Source: Nitrosomonas sp.
Lineage (GTDB): Bacteria; Pseudomonadota; Gammaproteobacteria; Burkholderiales; Nitrosomonadaceae
NCBI GenBank assembly: GCA_016708955.1
Contig: JADJES010000007.1
Coordinates: 1-30,702, forward strand
DNA length: 30,702 nucleotides
Reading direction: 5' to 3'
The notes beneath the pieces are model-generated. The model was given only the letters and a program-made list of their open reading frames with translations, did not search any database and was not told the origin of the DNA. Numbering within the stretch: the stretch's first letter is position 1; the number at the start of each line of letters is the position of its first letter. This document shows positions 1-9,095 of this stretch, in pieces. Made by a program: the position numbers and the translations under genes.

Positions 1-183
1 ATGCCAGTTCGAGGTCGGATTCTTCAAATTCGACAGCCATAGCAATATCGGTTGCACTACCTCAAGATTATTAATAATCGCAAAAACCGCATGCGCCGCT
101 GCTTCAAACGACTGTTCGATGGCGTTAAGCCTCGACCGACTTAATCCCAATGTTAGCATCATGTTCAAATACGATGAACTCAT
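1..183 (-). pseudogene. 5' part of an unidentified minus-strand gene, running off the window edge, possibly frameshifted
   Basis: On the minus strand an ATG at 183 opens about 60 codons without a stop, beginning MSSSYLNMMLTLGLSRSRL and running to the window edge. Near 45-55 the coding-like signal seems to switch frame: a neighbouring frame gives the acidic stretch TDIAMAVEFEESDLELA, which looks more like protein than the continuation of the first frame. I do not recognise a family. No clear Shine-Dalgarno precedes the ATG. It is divergent from the broken polX gene that follows and could belong to the same indel-rich block. Short and partial, so low confidence. Confidence 0.3.
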
Positions 184-324
184 GTTATAACCGTTTTGGC
201 AAATAGGAATACTTTTTCATTGTGAGTAGTTTTGTAGATTGAAATGCATTAATCTGAATAACCGTTGCGATGAATCAATTCTCCAAGGTGTTGAACGCAG
301 TACGGTACAAATTAGGAGAGTTTT

Positions 325-2039
325 ATGCCCGAAACATAATGCCGATATTGCTGTCTTCGAAATTGCCGATTTGCTGGAAATCCGGGCTTAATCCATTCCG
401 CATCCGCATTTATGCCAACGCCGCCCGTGTTGACGGCGAGCTTTCGCAAAGAAATATCCTGTTTGTTGGAGAAGGTGAAAGATCTGACGGAGTTGCCGGG
501 TATCGGTGATGATCTGGCCGGAAAAATCAGGAAATTGCTTAAGCGGCAGTCACTGTAGCCTGCTGGATCGGCTGTACCGAGCCGCCTCCATTACAGAGCC
601 GTTGAAAATACCTGGTCTTGGTCCGAACGGGTCAAAGCGTTATATCACGATCTCGAGTTCAAACGCTGGAACAATTGTACCAGGCTGCGCGTGATGGCAA
701 AATCCGGGACTTGCGGGTTGGCGAGAAAACCGAGAAACAACATTTTGCAAGCAATTGAAGTGATAGCTAATCAGACGCAGCGCTTTAATTGGCGATAGCA
801 GCGCAATACGCGGAAGCGCTGGAAAAATTTCTTGCGGCGGCGACTTTCCAGGCGTTTTGAAAGTCACTGTTGCGGGCAGTTAGGCGCATGGCCGTGAAAC
901 GGTTGGCGATTTGGATATTCTCACAGCTTCAACGGCCGCAGCAACCAGACTGGTGCAACGTTTTACAAATTACGTTCGAGGGGAGCCGAAATCTTGTCGG
1001 AAAGCCCACACGCCAGTGTGATTCTTAAATGCGGCTGCAAGTGGATTTGCGCGTCGTCAAGGCGGAATCTTATGGCGCGGCACTATTATTTTACCCGGAT
1101 CGAAGTCCTCATAACATTGCGATCCGGCGCATGGTACACAAGAGGTTAAAGATCAATGAATACGGTGTTTTTCGGGATAAAACACGTATCGCGGGTAGGA
1201 AACGGAAGCATCGGTGTATGCCGCTGTGGGTCTATCTTATATTCCCCCGAGTTGCGTGAGATCGGTCGGGAAATTGCCATGGCGGGCAGGGCAATTACCG
1301 CAATTAGTGGAACAAGCCCGATCTGCGCGGCGACTTGCAGTATTACCAAAGCAACGGATGGACATAACAGCTAGCCCGCGTGAAATGGCGGGCGGCTTTA
1401 TCAGAATGGCTTTTGAGATATGTGCGATTACGAAACATTCTAGGCCAAAGTTAGCTTTTACGCATGGTCTTGATCCATTGCAATTGGCGCAACAAGCGAT
1501 GAAATTGATCAACCCAATACCAATTGAAAGGAATTACCTTGCTTTGAAGAGCATTGAGGTGGACATTCTGGAAGACGGCAGTCTGGATTTGCCGGATAGC
1601 GCGCTGGCACGGGGCGGATATGGTGGTGGGTGCGGTGCGTTTTAATCTGTCGCGCGCCAAACAAACAGAGCGCATTCCGCGCGCCATGCAGCATCCGGTA
1701 TTTTCCCTGCTGGCACATCCGGCAGGGCGTCTGATTCAGCGCCGCGCACCGTGGTGACGTGGCGAGCATGCGCATTATTCGGGAAGCCGAAATCGGGTGT
1801 TGCTTTTTGGAACTGAACGCATCCGGAACGGTTGATTTGTTCTCACATCCAATGTCAAATGGCCAAGGAAGAAGGTGTGTTAATCAGCATTAATTCCGAT
1901 GCCCATAGCGTTTATGATTTCGCCAATTTGCGCTTTGGCATCGGGCAAGCGCGGCGATGGCTGGCTAGAGAAAACACGATGTACTGAATACCCGTTTCGG
2001 AAGGAATTGCGTCTCCTAATCAATCGCACCATGTCATAA
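325..2039 (+). pseudogene. polX: DNA polymerase/3'-5' exonuclease PolX (DNA polymerase beta family plus PHP domain), multiply frameshifted
   Basis: Joining short pieces from all three frames gives a recognisable bacterial PolX, a family X repair polymerase fused to a PHP phosphoesterase. Landmarks in order: start at 325 after the good ribosome site AGGAG; a helix-hairpin-helix segment (ELPGIGDDLAGKIRK, then KIPGLGP); the nucleotidyltransferase region (TVGDLDIL, then LQVDLRVV near 1029-1060); NIAIRRM and KINEYGVFRDKTRIAG; the linker into the PHP domain (KATDGHNS near 1345-1375); VDILEDGSLDLPDSALA near 1560-1605; LLAHP near 1708; and SINSDAHSVYDFANLRFGIGQ near 1885-1950. The span of about 571 codons matches the usual PolX length. 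At least ten indels break the frame. The first PHP metal motif, normally HxHT, reads SIT here, which suggests real decay as well as indels. It heads a tight cluster with the next two broken genes. Confidence 0.85.
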
Positions 2040-2041
2040 TC

Positions 2042-2736
2042 ATGTTAAGAGCCATTATGATTTTTGCCGACCGTATCATCAGCAGCTGCGAAACTGGCGG
2101 AAGCGCCTTTCAGTATCAGGATAAAAATCCGCTGATATTGGCTATTCCCGAGCGCCGTGCCGATGGGCAAGGTGATTGCTGAGGAATTGAATGGCGAGAT
2201 GGATGGTTCTGGTGCGTAAACTGGCGCGCCGGGCAATCCCTGAGTTTGCGATCGGTTCTGTTGATGAGAGCGGTTGGGTTTATCTGACTGAGTATGCCGA
2301 GCAAGCCGGTGCCGATCAGGAGTATCAATCGGGAAGTATCTGTTCAGTTGAAACCATCCGAAACGCGGCGCGCGCAATACACTCGACGGATCCGCCGGTT
2401 GATCCCGCTGGGCGGTTGTTATTGTCATTGATGACGGACTGGCCACGGGATCAACGATGGATTGCCGCACTGCATGCATTACGTAACAAAAACCGGCAGA
2501 ATTGATCTGGGCCGTCCCCGTCGCACCGCCGGAGACATTAGTTGAGGAAATTAGATCGGAGGCGGATCATATTGTTTTGCTTGTCATCCCCAATGAATTT
2601 CTATGCGGTAGGGGCGTTTAGGGGATTTTCCTGAAGTGACCGATGAAAAAGACGATTGCTTGCTTAGCCGATGCAACTCGGCGAGAAGGAGGAATTAATT
2701 GTGCGTATTCTGCCGGATCGAAAATTATTTTACTAG
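2042..2736 (+). pseudogene. Phosphoribosyltransferase-family protein, frameshifted
   Basis: The best open stretch (2191-2505) contains VLVRKL, PEFAIGSVDESGWVYLTEYA and EQAGADQEY, typical of the phosphoribosyltransferase family proteins with a PRTase (PF00156) fold. The PRPP-binding region VIVIDDGLATGSTMIAALHA can be rebuilt around 2413-2475 by shifting frame. The C-terminus (PVAPPET, VIPNEF, then VRILPDRKLFY) is recoverable up to TAG at 2734-2736. Likely starts are ATG at 2042 or 2057, within a few bases of the polX stop, so the two genes were probably co-transcribed. Family members act on nucleobases or related substrates; the substrate cannot be told from sequence. At least five indels break the gene. 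Whether this is decay or sequencing error is unresolved. Confidence 0.75.
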
Positions 2737-2745
2737 GGTTTTGCC

Positions 2746-3239
2746 ATGATACGAAACCCGATTGATATCGCCAGCCGTGTCAGCTCTAATTTATCCGCGC
2801 TTAGCGATGGCGTGAATAAGTCAGAGCTGAGCAAGATATAACGCTTGCCACCATTCGTGACTTGTTGCGGGGTCTTAGCGATGCATTTACTGAAACAGAG
2901 GAGCGGGTACCATTTTGATATTAATGAATCATTGCTGGATGAACTGGATGCATTGATTGAGGAATTTGGCGGATCGGCATTAGCCATTTTGACTTTGGCG
3001 CAGGAATGAAGCGAGCCCTTATCACGAGTGATTGACGCCGTGATCAATGACCGGGATCAAGAAAACCCGCCGACGCTCGAAACCGTAAAAGATGCGATGA
3101 TTTCTGGCTTGTTAGGAATTTGGTGGGCGCTGGTGTATTGGATGAAGATGAAGATGATGTCTTTGGCGGGCAGAAATTGATGCTGATCGGGATGACATGG
3201 TGCCGATGCCCTGCAGAAGAGTTCACACGATACGAATAA
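2746..3239 (+). pseudogene. Unidentified acidic protein, frameshifted, third gene of the polX cluster
   Basis: ATG at 2746 lies 10 bases after the preceding stop. The first 32 codons (MIRNPIDIASRVSSNLSALS...) end in a premature TAA. Shifted frames then give TLATIRDLLRGLSDAFTETEE, YHFDINESLLDELDALIEEF, NPPTLETVKDAMI, LVGAGVLDEDEDD and a final HGADALAEEFTRYE-like end, stopping at TAA 3237-3239. The reconstructed protein has about 160 residues, is acidic and mostly helical, and has no signal peptide or membrane segment. I do not recognise its function. Its place directly behind polX and the phosphoribosyltransferase gene suggests a shared transcript. At least five indels are needed to read it through. 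Confidence 0.55.
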
Positions 3240-3354
3240 TACTCTTTTCGTTGCTTTTTTTTGTTGCAACAACCTTCTGAGTAAAATGAACCTTAGCATC
3301 GATTCCAATAGATTCGTCATTGGTTTCGGCTTATTTATTTATTTTTACTGACTT

Positions 3355-3765
3355 ATGGACCTCGATAAAATCACCGTAATTGCAAACGGGTGTAAGCGCC
3401 TAAAATTTCGACTATTGCTTTGAAAGAATTGGTTGCAAATGCCATCAGTAAACAAAAAGTTTCCTGAACTCCGAAAAGATCCGCAGCACATCGGATTTAT
3501 ATGCCTATCTATCGGTTGTTGTCTGTGAAGCGCGGAAGACTTAATCAGCAGACGGCAGCGTTGGATAGATCAAAAAATAAAAACCGATTTAATCGCAGGG
3601 CATCGGGTTCATTCCGCAGTTTCTGCATCTTTTCTGGCGTAATCTCGATGAGACGATCCGGATGGTGACGAATGGCAGCAATTGATGGCCAGTGACCAGT
3701 TTTATTCTCAATTGTTTGTGCTACTGAACAAATTGCGCATCGCTGAACGCAGCCTGCAGCAATAA
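3355..3765 (+). pseudogene. Possible remnant of an unidentified gene within the 3240-3877 gap
   Basis: No intact gene occupies 3240-3877, but fragments in different frames look like decayed protein: MDLDKITVIANG from ATG 3355, RRLNQQTAALDRS near 3534, GIGFIPQFLHLFWRNLDETI near 3600-3660, then QQLMASDQFYSQLFVLLNK continuing LRIAERSLQQ to a TAA at 3763-3765. Together they would make about 135 residues ending in a helical segment. The family is unknown. The fragments lie in the same orientation as the polX cluster and carry the same kind of indels. The rest of the gap shows nothing I can support. Confidence 0.4.
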
Positions 3766-3877
3766 AGGAGCAGTTCGATTGGTATCTGCCCGGTTCAGCT
3801 GGAAGAATAGAAGTTCCTTTTGCGAGAAACTAACACCCATGACTGCGGCGTTTGTTTGAGACATAATTGAATCAGGT

Positions 3878-4725
3878 TAAGCGTTTTGTTTCCTGCGACG
3901 TGCCATAAATCCCAATAGTCCCAGACCGGCCAGCAGCATGGCGTAGATTTCTGGTTCTGGAATGGAAGGTACCTCGATGAAGCGGTCGTCGAAGTGATTT
4001 GGCATAGTCACGTACGACGATGTTATCGGTGATGAACTTGTTGAAACCCTCAGAATCTGACTCCAACCAGGCGCATGATGAAGAAACTGATGTCCGGCGG
4101 CTTCCGTGTTTCAGTGCTGTTGCCGATGAGTGCGCCATCTCGATAAACACGTAGCGTATCGGTGGAGTCGTCAATACCATCGACGTCCCAAGTCATCGCG
4201 ACGTGATGGGACACCCGGCACTGCTACGAACTGGTTGGCTTCCCATTGGGTGAAGAATTGGGTTGAGCCATTATCTATATGTATGTTGCCCATCAGGCCG
4301 CGACCGGTCACGCCATCGCCCCAGAACAACATAATCCCATCCGGACCCATGCTGGGACCATATGGTGCGTTGACTAGACCGAACACACCATAATCGTAAG
4401 GCACCGGTGCTGGTACTTTGGATGCGATCCACAGCTCGACCGTGCCGCGCTCCATCAGCTGATTGCTAGTGGGTGGCGAGAAAGAGAATGTGACGTATTG
4501 ATCGCCCGTTGATTGACGAACAGATCCATTGCCAAAACGGCCCAAAGAGTTCGCGTGAAATTGCCTCCCACGATATTGCCGTTGAGTCCTATCGCTATTC
4601 AGTATTTCCTTCTCGCTGCCAGCTTGTTCCACAACACGATTTTGATTGGCCTGTGCCGACAAGGCAGTGCTGCCGATGCAAAGTGCCACTAGTATCATGG
4701 CTGAAAATGATTCGTTACTTATCAT
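3878..4725 (-). pseudogene. LamG-like PEP-CTERM surface protein, frameshifted
   Basis: Read on the minus strand, the start is set at 4725 because AAGGAGAG lies just upstream. A signal peptide follows (MISNESFSAMILVALCIGST, then ALSAQA). The middle contains TVELWIASKVPAP and GRGLMGNIHIDNGSTQFFTQ and, after a frame change near 4175, HVAMTWDVDGIDDSTDTLR and VYRDGALIGNSTE, a pattern of concanavalin A-like/laminin G folds. Next come FITDNIVVRDYAKS and, in another frame, VPSIPEPEIYAMLLAGLGLL followed by GFMARRRKQNA: a PEP motif, one membrane helix and a basic tail, which is the PEP-CTERM sorting signal cut by exosortase during export to the cell surface or matrix. About 280 codons. At least three indels break it (near 4175, 4080 and 3985). 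No exosortase gene is in the window. Confidence 0.75.
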
Positions 4726-4909
4726 TGATTCTCTCCTTAATTGAGAAATAGCAAAAACGCCGTTCATTATGAAAATAAAAAGGCGTTATTGAAATAAGCA
4801 TAATGCTTATTTTTCAAAATTATTTTAGCTCGCATTGGGTGCAATGCACGTCGCATATTCTTGTCTTATAATACGCCTGGAGTGACTGATAAGACTGAGT
4901 CGGAAAACT

Positions 4910-5604
4910 TCACCAGGCACGATCTGTCCATCAAACGCATAAAACTTCCCGGAGTCTGCAAATTTCAAATTACTGATGACACGGCGCATGCCGGTGACGC
5001 TTTGTTCGGCAGTAATCAATGCGTTCGGACCGCCCATGTCGGTTCTGACCCATCCGGGATGGAGTAATGCTGCGGTAATCCGGCGTGAGTCCAGGTCAAT
5101 CGACAGGCTTTTCATTACGATATTGACCGCTGCTTTGCTGGAGCGGTAGATGTAGCTGCTGCCGCCGCGATTGTCTGCAATGCTGCCCATTTTGCTGGTG
5201 ATGGTGATGATGGTTTTTAGCTGGCTTGTGGAAATCTGTTGAATAAACGCTTCGGCCATTTTAAGCGGTGCCATGGTATTGACTGCAAAGGCATAAGCCC
5301 ACGCGGCATAATCCGTTGCTCCGAAGGCATCGCCGTGTTCCGGCGGATAGATGCCGGCGTTATTGATCAATAAATCAATCGTCTGATTGGATAAAGCTTG
5401 ATAACTGCTCAATCTGATGGTGGCTGGTTACATCTAGCGGATGGATAGTTATCTGATCCGGATATTGCGCGGCCAAACGATTCGGTGCTTCGGCTGTTGC
5501 CGGATTGCGGCAGCAAGCAAAACACGCCAGCCATCCTTGGCATATTGCCGGACAAATTCAAGTCCGATGCCACGATTTGTGCCTGTAATTAACGCTGTTC
5601 TCAT
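4910..5604 (-). pseudogene. Short-chain dehydrogenase/reductase (SDR), frameshifted
   Basis: Minus-strand start ATG at 5604 gives MRTALITGTNRGIGLEFVRQ, with the Rossmann cofactor motif TGxxxGIG at residues 7-14. A single-base problem near 5515 breaks the frame. The rest is open from 5412: LLINNAGIYPPEHG (the NAG motif), the catalytic-type Ser region (ITSKMGSI) and YxxxK as YRSSKAA, then LLHPGWVRTDMGGPNA. The family normally ends in DGQIVPW; here DGQIVP is followed by a lost base, so the open frame runs on to 4825, while the expected stop lies at 4910. The tetrad residues are present, so the ancestral enzyme was a probable NAD(P)H-dependent oxidoreductase of unknown substrate. It sits between a broken PEP-CTERM gene and the intact rlmJ gene, at the inner edge of the indel-rich block. 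Confidence 0.8.
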
Positions 5605-5814
5605 GTCTTTTCCTTATAATTATTCGATAATCTGTGTTTTGACGCTTAAATCCAAACTTCAATGGCGACTATTTTACAATGCTTGATAACTTTCGATACG
5701 GCTGTTGCATGATCAGGGTGTCAAAACGCTTTGTTTTCTCACAATAACCCAGCAAAAGCTGATAGCATCAACGCAGTCTGAAGAAGTAAATCCGAGAAAA
5801 TTTCAATCCAATCC

Positions 5815-6684
5815 ATGCTGAGCTACCGACACGCCTTTCATGCAGGCAATCACGCCGATGTCCTGAAACATTTGATCGAAGTGCAATTGCTGCGTCATCT
5901 GATGCAGAAAGATAAACCGTTTTGGTATATTGATACCCATGCTGGCGCAGGCTGCTATGCGCTGGATCTCGGCTTTGCTGCACAGAATGCGGAATACGAG
6001 AGTGGTATCGCCCGTTTGTGGGATCGCGACGATTTGCCGGATGCGTTGGCCGATTATGTGTCGCTGGTAAAAGACATCAATCCGGACAAGCAGATGAAGT
6101 TGTATCCCGGTTCGCCATTGTTCGCGCTGCACTTGTTGCGTGAGCAGGATCGGCTGCGATTGTTTGAGCTGCATCCGGCGGATAGCGAAATTCTTCAGCA
6201 AAACTTTGCCGCCGAGAGTGCACGGGTGCAAGTGCAGAGTACCGATGGTTTTGGTGCGTTGAAGGCACTGTTGCCTCCGCCGTCACGCCGCGCGCTGGTG
6301 TTGATCGATCCGCCTTACGAGGACAAACAGGATTATCGTCGCGTCATATCGGCACTGGGCGAAGGTCTGAAACGTTTTGCCAACGGTATCTATGCGGTGT
6401 GGTATCCGCAGTTGCAGCGCATTGAAGCAAAACAGTTGCCCGAGCAGCTCAAGCGATTACCCGTGAAGAGTTGGCTGCATGTTGCGCTCAGTGTGCAGGC
6501 GCCGGATAAAAGCGGTTTCGGTATGCATGGTAGTGGCATGTTTGTGTTCAACCCGCCGTGGACACTTTATGGGATATTGCAGGAGGTGATGCCTTATCTT
6601 GTCAAGCAACTGGCGCAGGATGCACAAGCAAGTTTCATTCTTGAGAAGCACGAATCAAATCCGCATCCAGGCAATTTTGGCTAA
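5815..6684 (+). CDS. rlmJ: 23S rRNA (adenine(2030)-N(6))-methyltransferase RlmJ
   Basis: This 289-residue cytoplasmic protein matches RlmJ, which uses S-adenosylmethionine to methylate N6 of A2030 in 23S rRNA. It opens with the family signature MLSYRHAFHAGNHADVLKH. The SAM-binding loop DTHAGAGCY is at residues 40-48, and the catalytic DPPY motif of N6-adenine methyltransferases is at 165-168. SGFGMHGSGMFVFNPPW near 233-249 is the conserved C-terminal part. Length is normal for the family (about 280). The start is fixed by the conserved N-terminus, although no strong ribosome site is visible. It is the first intact gene after the broken block and stands alone, with about 200 bases separating it from the next likely start. 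Confidence 0.95.
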   Translation: MLSYRHAFHAGNHADVLKHLIEVQLLRHLMQKDKPFWYIDTHAGAGCYALDLGFAAQNAEYESGIARLWDRDDLPDALADYVSLVKDINPDKQMKLYPGSPLFALHLLREQDRLRLFELHPADSEILQQNFAAESARVQVQSTDGFGALKALLPPPSRRALVLIDPPYEDKQDYRRVISALGEGLKRFANGIYAVWYPQLQRIEAKQLPEQLKRLPVKSWLHVALSVQAPDKSGFGMHGSGMFVFNPPWTLYGILQEVMPYLVKQLAQDAQASFILEKHESNPHPGNFG

Positions 6685-6883
6685 TTTATATGATTGGCAG
6701 CGAACCATTAAAATGCCTTGTATATCATGCGACGCTACGCTAGGCTATCGCATTTTTGTAAAATGTCTTACGGATATTTTGTTGAATCCGGGAACTCCAG
6801 AATTTTTCCGGTGCTGCATATCCGGCAAACTCCATAGATACCGGTGTTGTCAAAATAATTATAATAATTCCGATTGTAAAACC

Positions 6884-8905
6884 ATGATTGAAATCATTGC
6901 TGCATTTGCCCGGTGGTCGCAACTGACCGCCAATTTAATCTTGTTTGGAAGCTGCGTTTTTTTTGCCATTATCGGGTCGCAAAAAACCGTATTTGAGACG
7001 CCGTGGGTTATGCGGCTGGAAAAGGGATTTCCGTGGTTGGCAGGCGTGGTCTTGTTGGGACTCATCGGTATTTTGGCGACCACAACGAGTGAAGCAACCG
7101 CGAATTTAGCCAATTTCTGGAGTCCGGCAGCCTGGCTAAAAATTGTGCAGCAAACACAAATTGGACATATCTGGGCGGCTCGCGCGTTTCTGACGTGCGC
7201 GTTATTGGGTGTTATTTTGTTGTTTCGGCGCATTCACCGGGAACAGTGGCATTATTTTTTATGGGCTACCGCCGCATCGCTTCCTTTGATTGCTGGCACG
7301 CTCATGAGTCATTCCAGCGCGGATGAGATGTCGTTTCAGGCGGTTGTGCCTTATGCATTGCATATTCTGTTTGCTGGCGTGTGGTTTGGCGCACTGCCGG
7401 CCTTTCTGCTTATTTTGTATAGTAATCATAGTGAGCCGAGCAAGCCATCCAATCTGACAATTGCAAACTATCTGAAGAAATTTTCGGCAATTGCGTTACC
7501 CGCTATGGTGTTGCTGGTGATGACGGGTTTGATTGTAACCGATCGTTTGGTTGAAACCTTTTATCACACGCTGGTTTCCAGTCCTTATGGCTGGCTATTG
7601 AATACCAAGCTGAGTATTTTGGCTATTATTCTGGTGATTGCCTTTCAGGCGCGTAATAAGTGGATTCCGATGCTTTCCGGAGGAGATGCACAACAAAACA
7701 GTGAAGGTGTTATCCATTTAAAAAAATGGGTCGGCATCGAATTTATTCTGGCGCTATTACTGGTGCTGATTGCAACTGTCCTGGCTAATACGCTTCCTGC
7801 TAAGCATATGATGATCGATAATTGGCCTTATCCGTTCCGATTCTCGATCAATGCGACATGGGATGAGCCGAATGTGCAGGAAATGGTGTGGTCGGGTGTT
7901 GTGCTGTTTCTTGTTGCACTGGGTACGGTTTGGCTGGGCGCAAAAAATGACTGGAACAGAATGAAAAGAATTCTGGTTCCGGGTTTGTTGGGAATCAGTT
8001 CAATGGCGATTGCCTTGCCGCCTTTGGCCATTGAGGCTTATCCTGAAACTTATTTGAAGCCTACCGTGCCTTTCGATGCGATTTCAATATCGAATGGATT
8101 TCAATTGTTTACTGAGCATTGTGTGAACTGTCATGGCCCGCAAGGCAAGGGAACTGGTGCCGTCGTCGATCCGGATGTCAGAGATCCAACAGATCTGTTG
8201 ACTGAGCAGCATACGGCGAAATATACCGTGGGCAATGTTTTTCACTATCTATCGCACGGTATTCCGGGAACAAAAATGCCGGGTTTTGCTGCGTCTTTGT
8301 CCGAAGAAGACCGCTGGGATCTTATCAATTTTCTCCACGCGTTGTCGCGCGGATTTGATGCGCGCTTACTGGGAACCATGATCGTTCCAGAGAGTCCGGT
8401 GATTGCATCACCAGTATTTAATTATTCTGCAAGTGATGGTTCCGATGGCAATTTAAAAGATTTTCGCTTGCAAAAAAATGTGGTGCTGGTGTTATTCTCT
8501 TGGCCGCAAGCGAAGGAGCGTTTTTTCCAACTGGCCGCAGCTTATGACAGAATAAAGGCCCTTAATACAGAGATTCTGGCGGTACCAATCCATGCCCTTG
8601 GTGAACAGGAATTGCAGCAAATTGTCAGTATTGTTCCTTTCCCAGTAGTTACTGAAGGTTGGCCGGAAATCAAAGACAGCTACTGGTTATACCGGCGCAT
8701 TAGAACGGTTCCCGATCTGTCTAGAAAAGGTATGTTTCCAGCACATATGGAATTTGTAACTGATCGCTTCGGCTATTTGCGCGCTCGATGGGTTGCTCAG
8801 TTTGAAGGATTTGGCTGGCAGAATATTAGCGCTTTAACGCTGCAATTGACCCAGCTCAATCAAGAGGGCGAGATTATGCCCCCACCTGGTGATCATGCAC
8901 ATTGA
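6884..8905 (+). CDS. CopD-type membrane protein fused to cytochrome c and a cysteine-less thioredoxin-like domain
   Basis: A 673-residue protein in three parts. Residues 1-385 are mostly membrane helices resembling CopD, the copper-resistance/copper-uptake inner-membrane family; histidine-rich turns such as MSHSSADEM (141-149) and YALHILFAGVWFGALPAF (157-174) could bind copper. Residues 400-490 form a class I cytochrome c with haem site CVNCH (413-417) and a likely axial Met in TKMPGF (Met465). Residues 505-673 look like a thioredoxin/SCO-like fold (VVLVLFSWPQAKERF) but lack the usual CxxxC. The soluble domains are probably periplasmic. The reading frame is open from 6599, but the ATG at 6884 gives a membrane-protein start and the upstream stretch is not protein-like. 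A role in copper or electron handling suits an ammonia oxidiser and is inferred, not shown. Confidence 0.82.
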   Translation: MIEIIAAFARWSQLTANLILFGSCVFFAIIGSQKTVFETPWVMRLEKGFPWLAGVVLLGLIGILATTTSEATANLANFWSPAAWLKIVQQTQIGHIWAARAFLTCALLGVILLFRRIHREQWHYFLWATAASLPLIAGTLMSHSSADEMSFQAVVPYALHILFAGVWFGALPAFLLILYSNHSEPSKPSNLTIANYLKKFSAIALPAMVLLVMTGLIVTDRLVETFYHTLVSSPYGWLLNTKLSILAIILVIAFQARNKWIPMLSGGDAQQNSEGVIHLKKWVGIEFILALLLVLIATVLANTLPAKHMMIDNWPYPFRFSINATWDEPNVQEMVWSGVVLFLVALGTVWLGAKNDWNRMKRILVPGLLGISSMAIALPPLAIEAYPETYLKPTVPFDAISISNGFQLFTEHCVNCHGPQGKGTGAVVDPDVRDPTDLLTEQHTAKYTVGNVFHYLSHGIPGTKMPGFAASLSEEDRWDLINFLHALSRGFDARLLGTMIVPESPVIASPVFNYSASDGSDGNLKDFRLQKNVVLVLFSWPQAKERFFQLAAAYDRIKALNTEILAVPIHALGEQELQQIVSIVPFPVVTEGWPEIKDSYWLYRRIRTVPDLSRKGMFPAHMEFVTDRFGYLRARWVAQFEGFGWQNISALTLQLTQLNQEGEIMPPPGDHAH

Positions 8906-9095
8906 TGTACTGCACTGAAAATCAACCGAGGTTAGAAACCAAGCAAGCTGGCAGAACAACCACACTATTACTCCTTACTATTTAAGTTGGTCATTCTTCG
9001 AAGCACGTTTTATAATCCGCACACAAAACAATAATACTAATCTTCCGGGGCAATCAGTGTGTCAGTTTATGACTAAGCACTGCGGCTAATAGCGA

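Noticed and set aside
6599..6883. N-terminal extension of the CopD fusion protein
   Set aside because: The frame is open but overlaps rlmJ by 86 bases, is rich in Cys, Asn and His in a non-protein-like pattern, and precedes a clean membrane-protein start at 6884.
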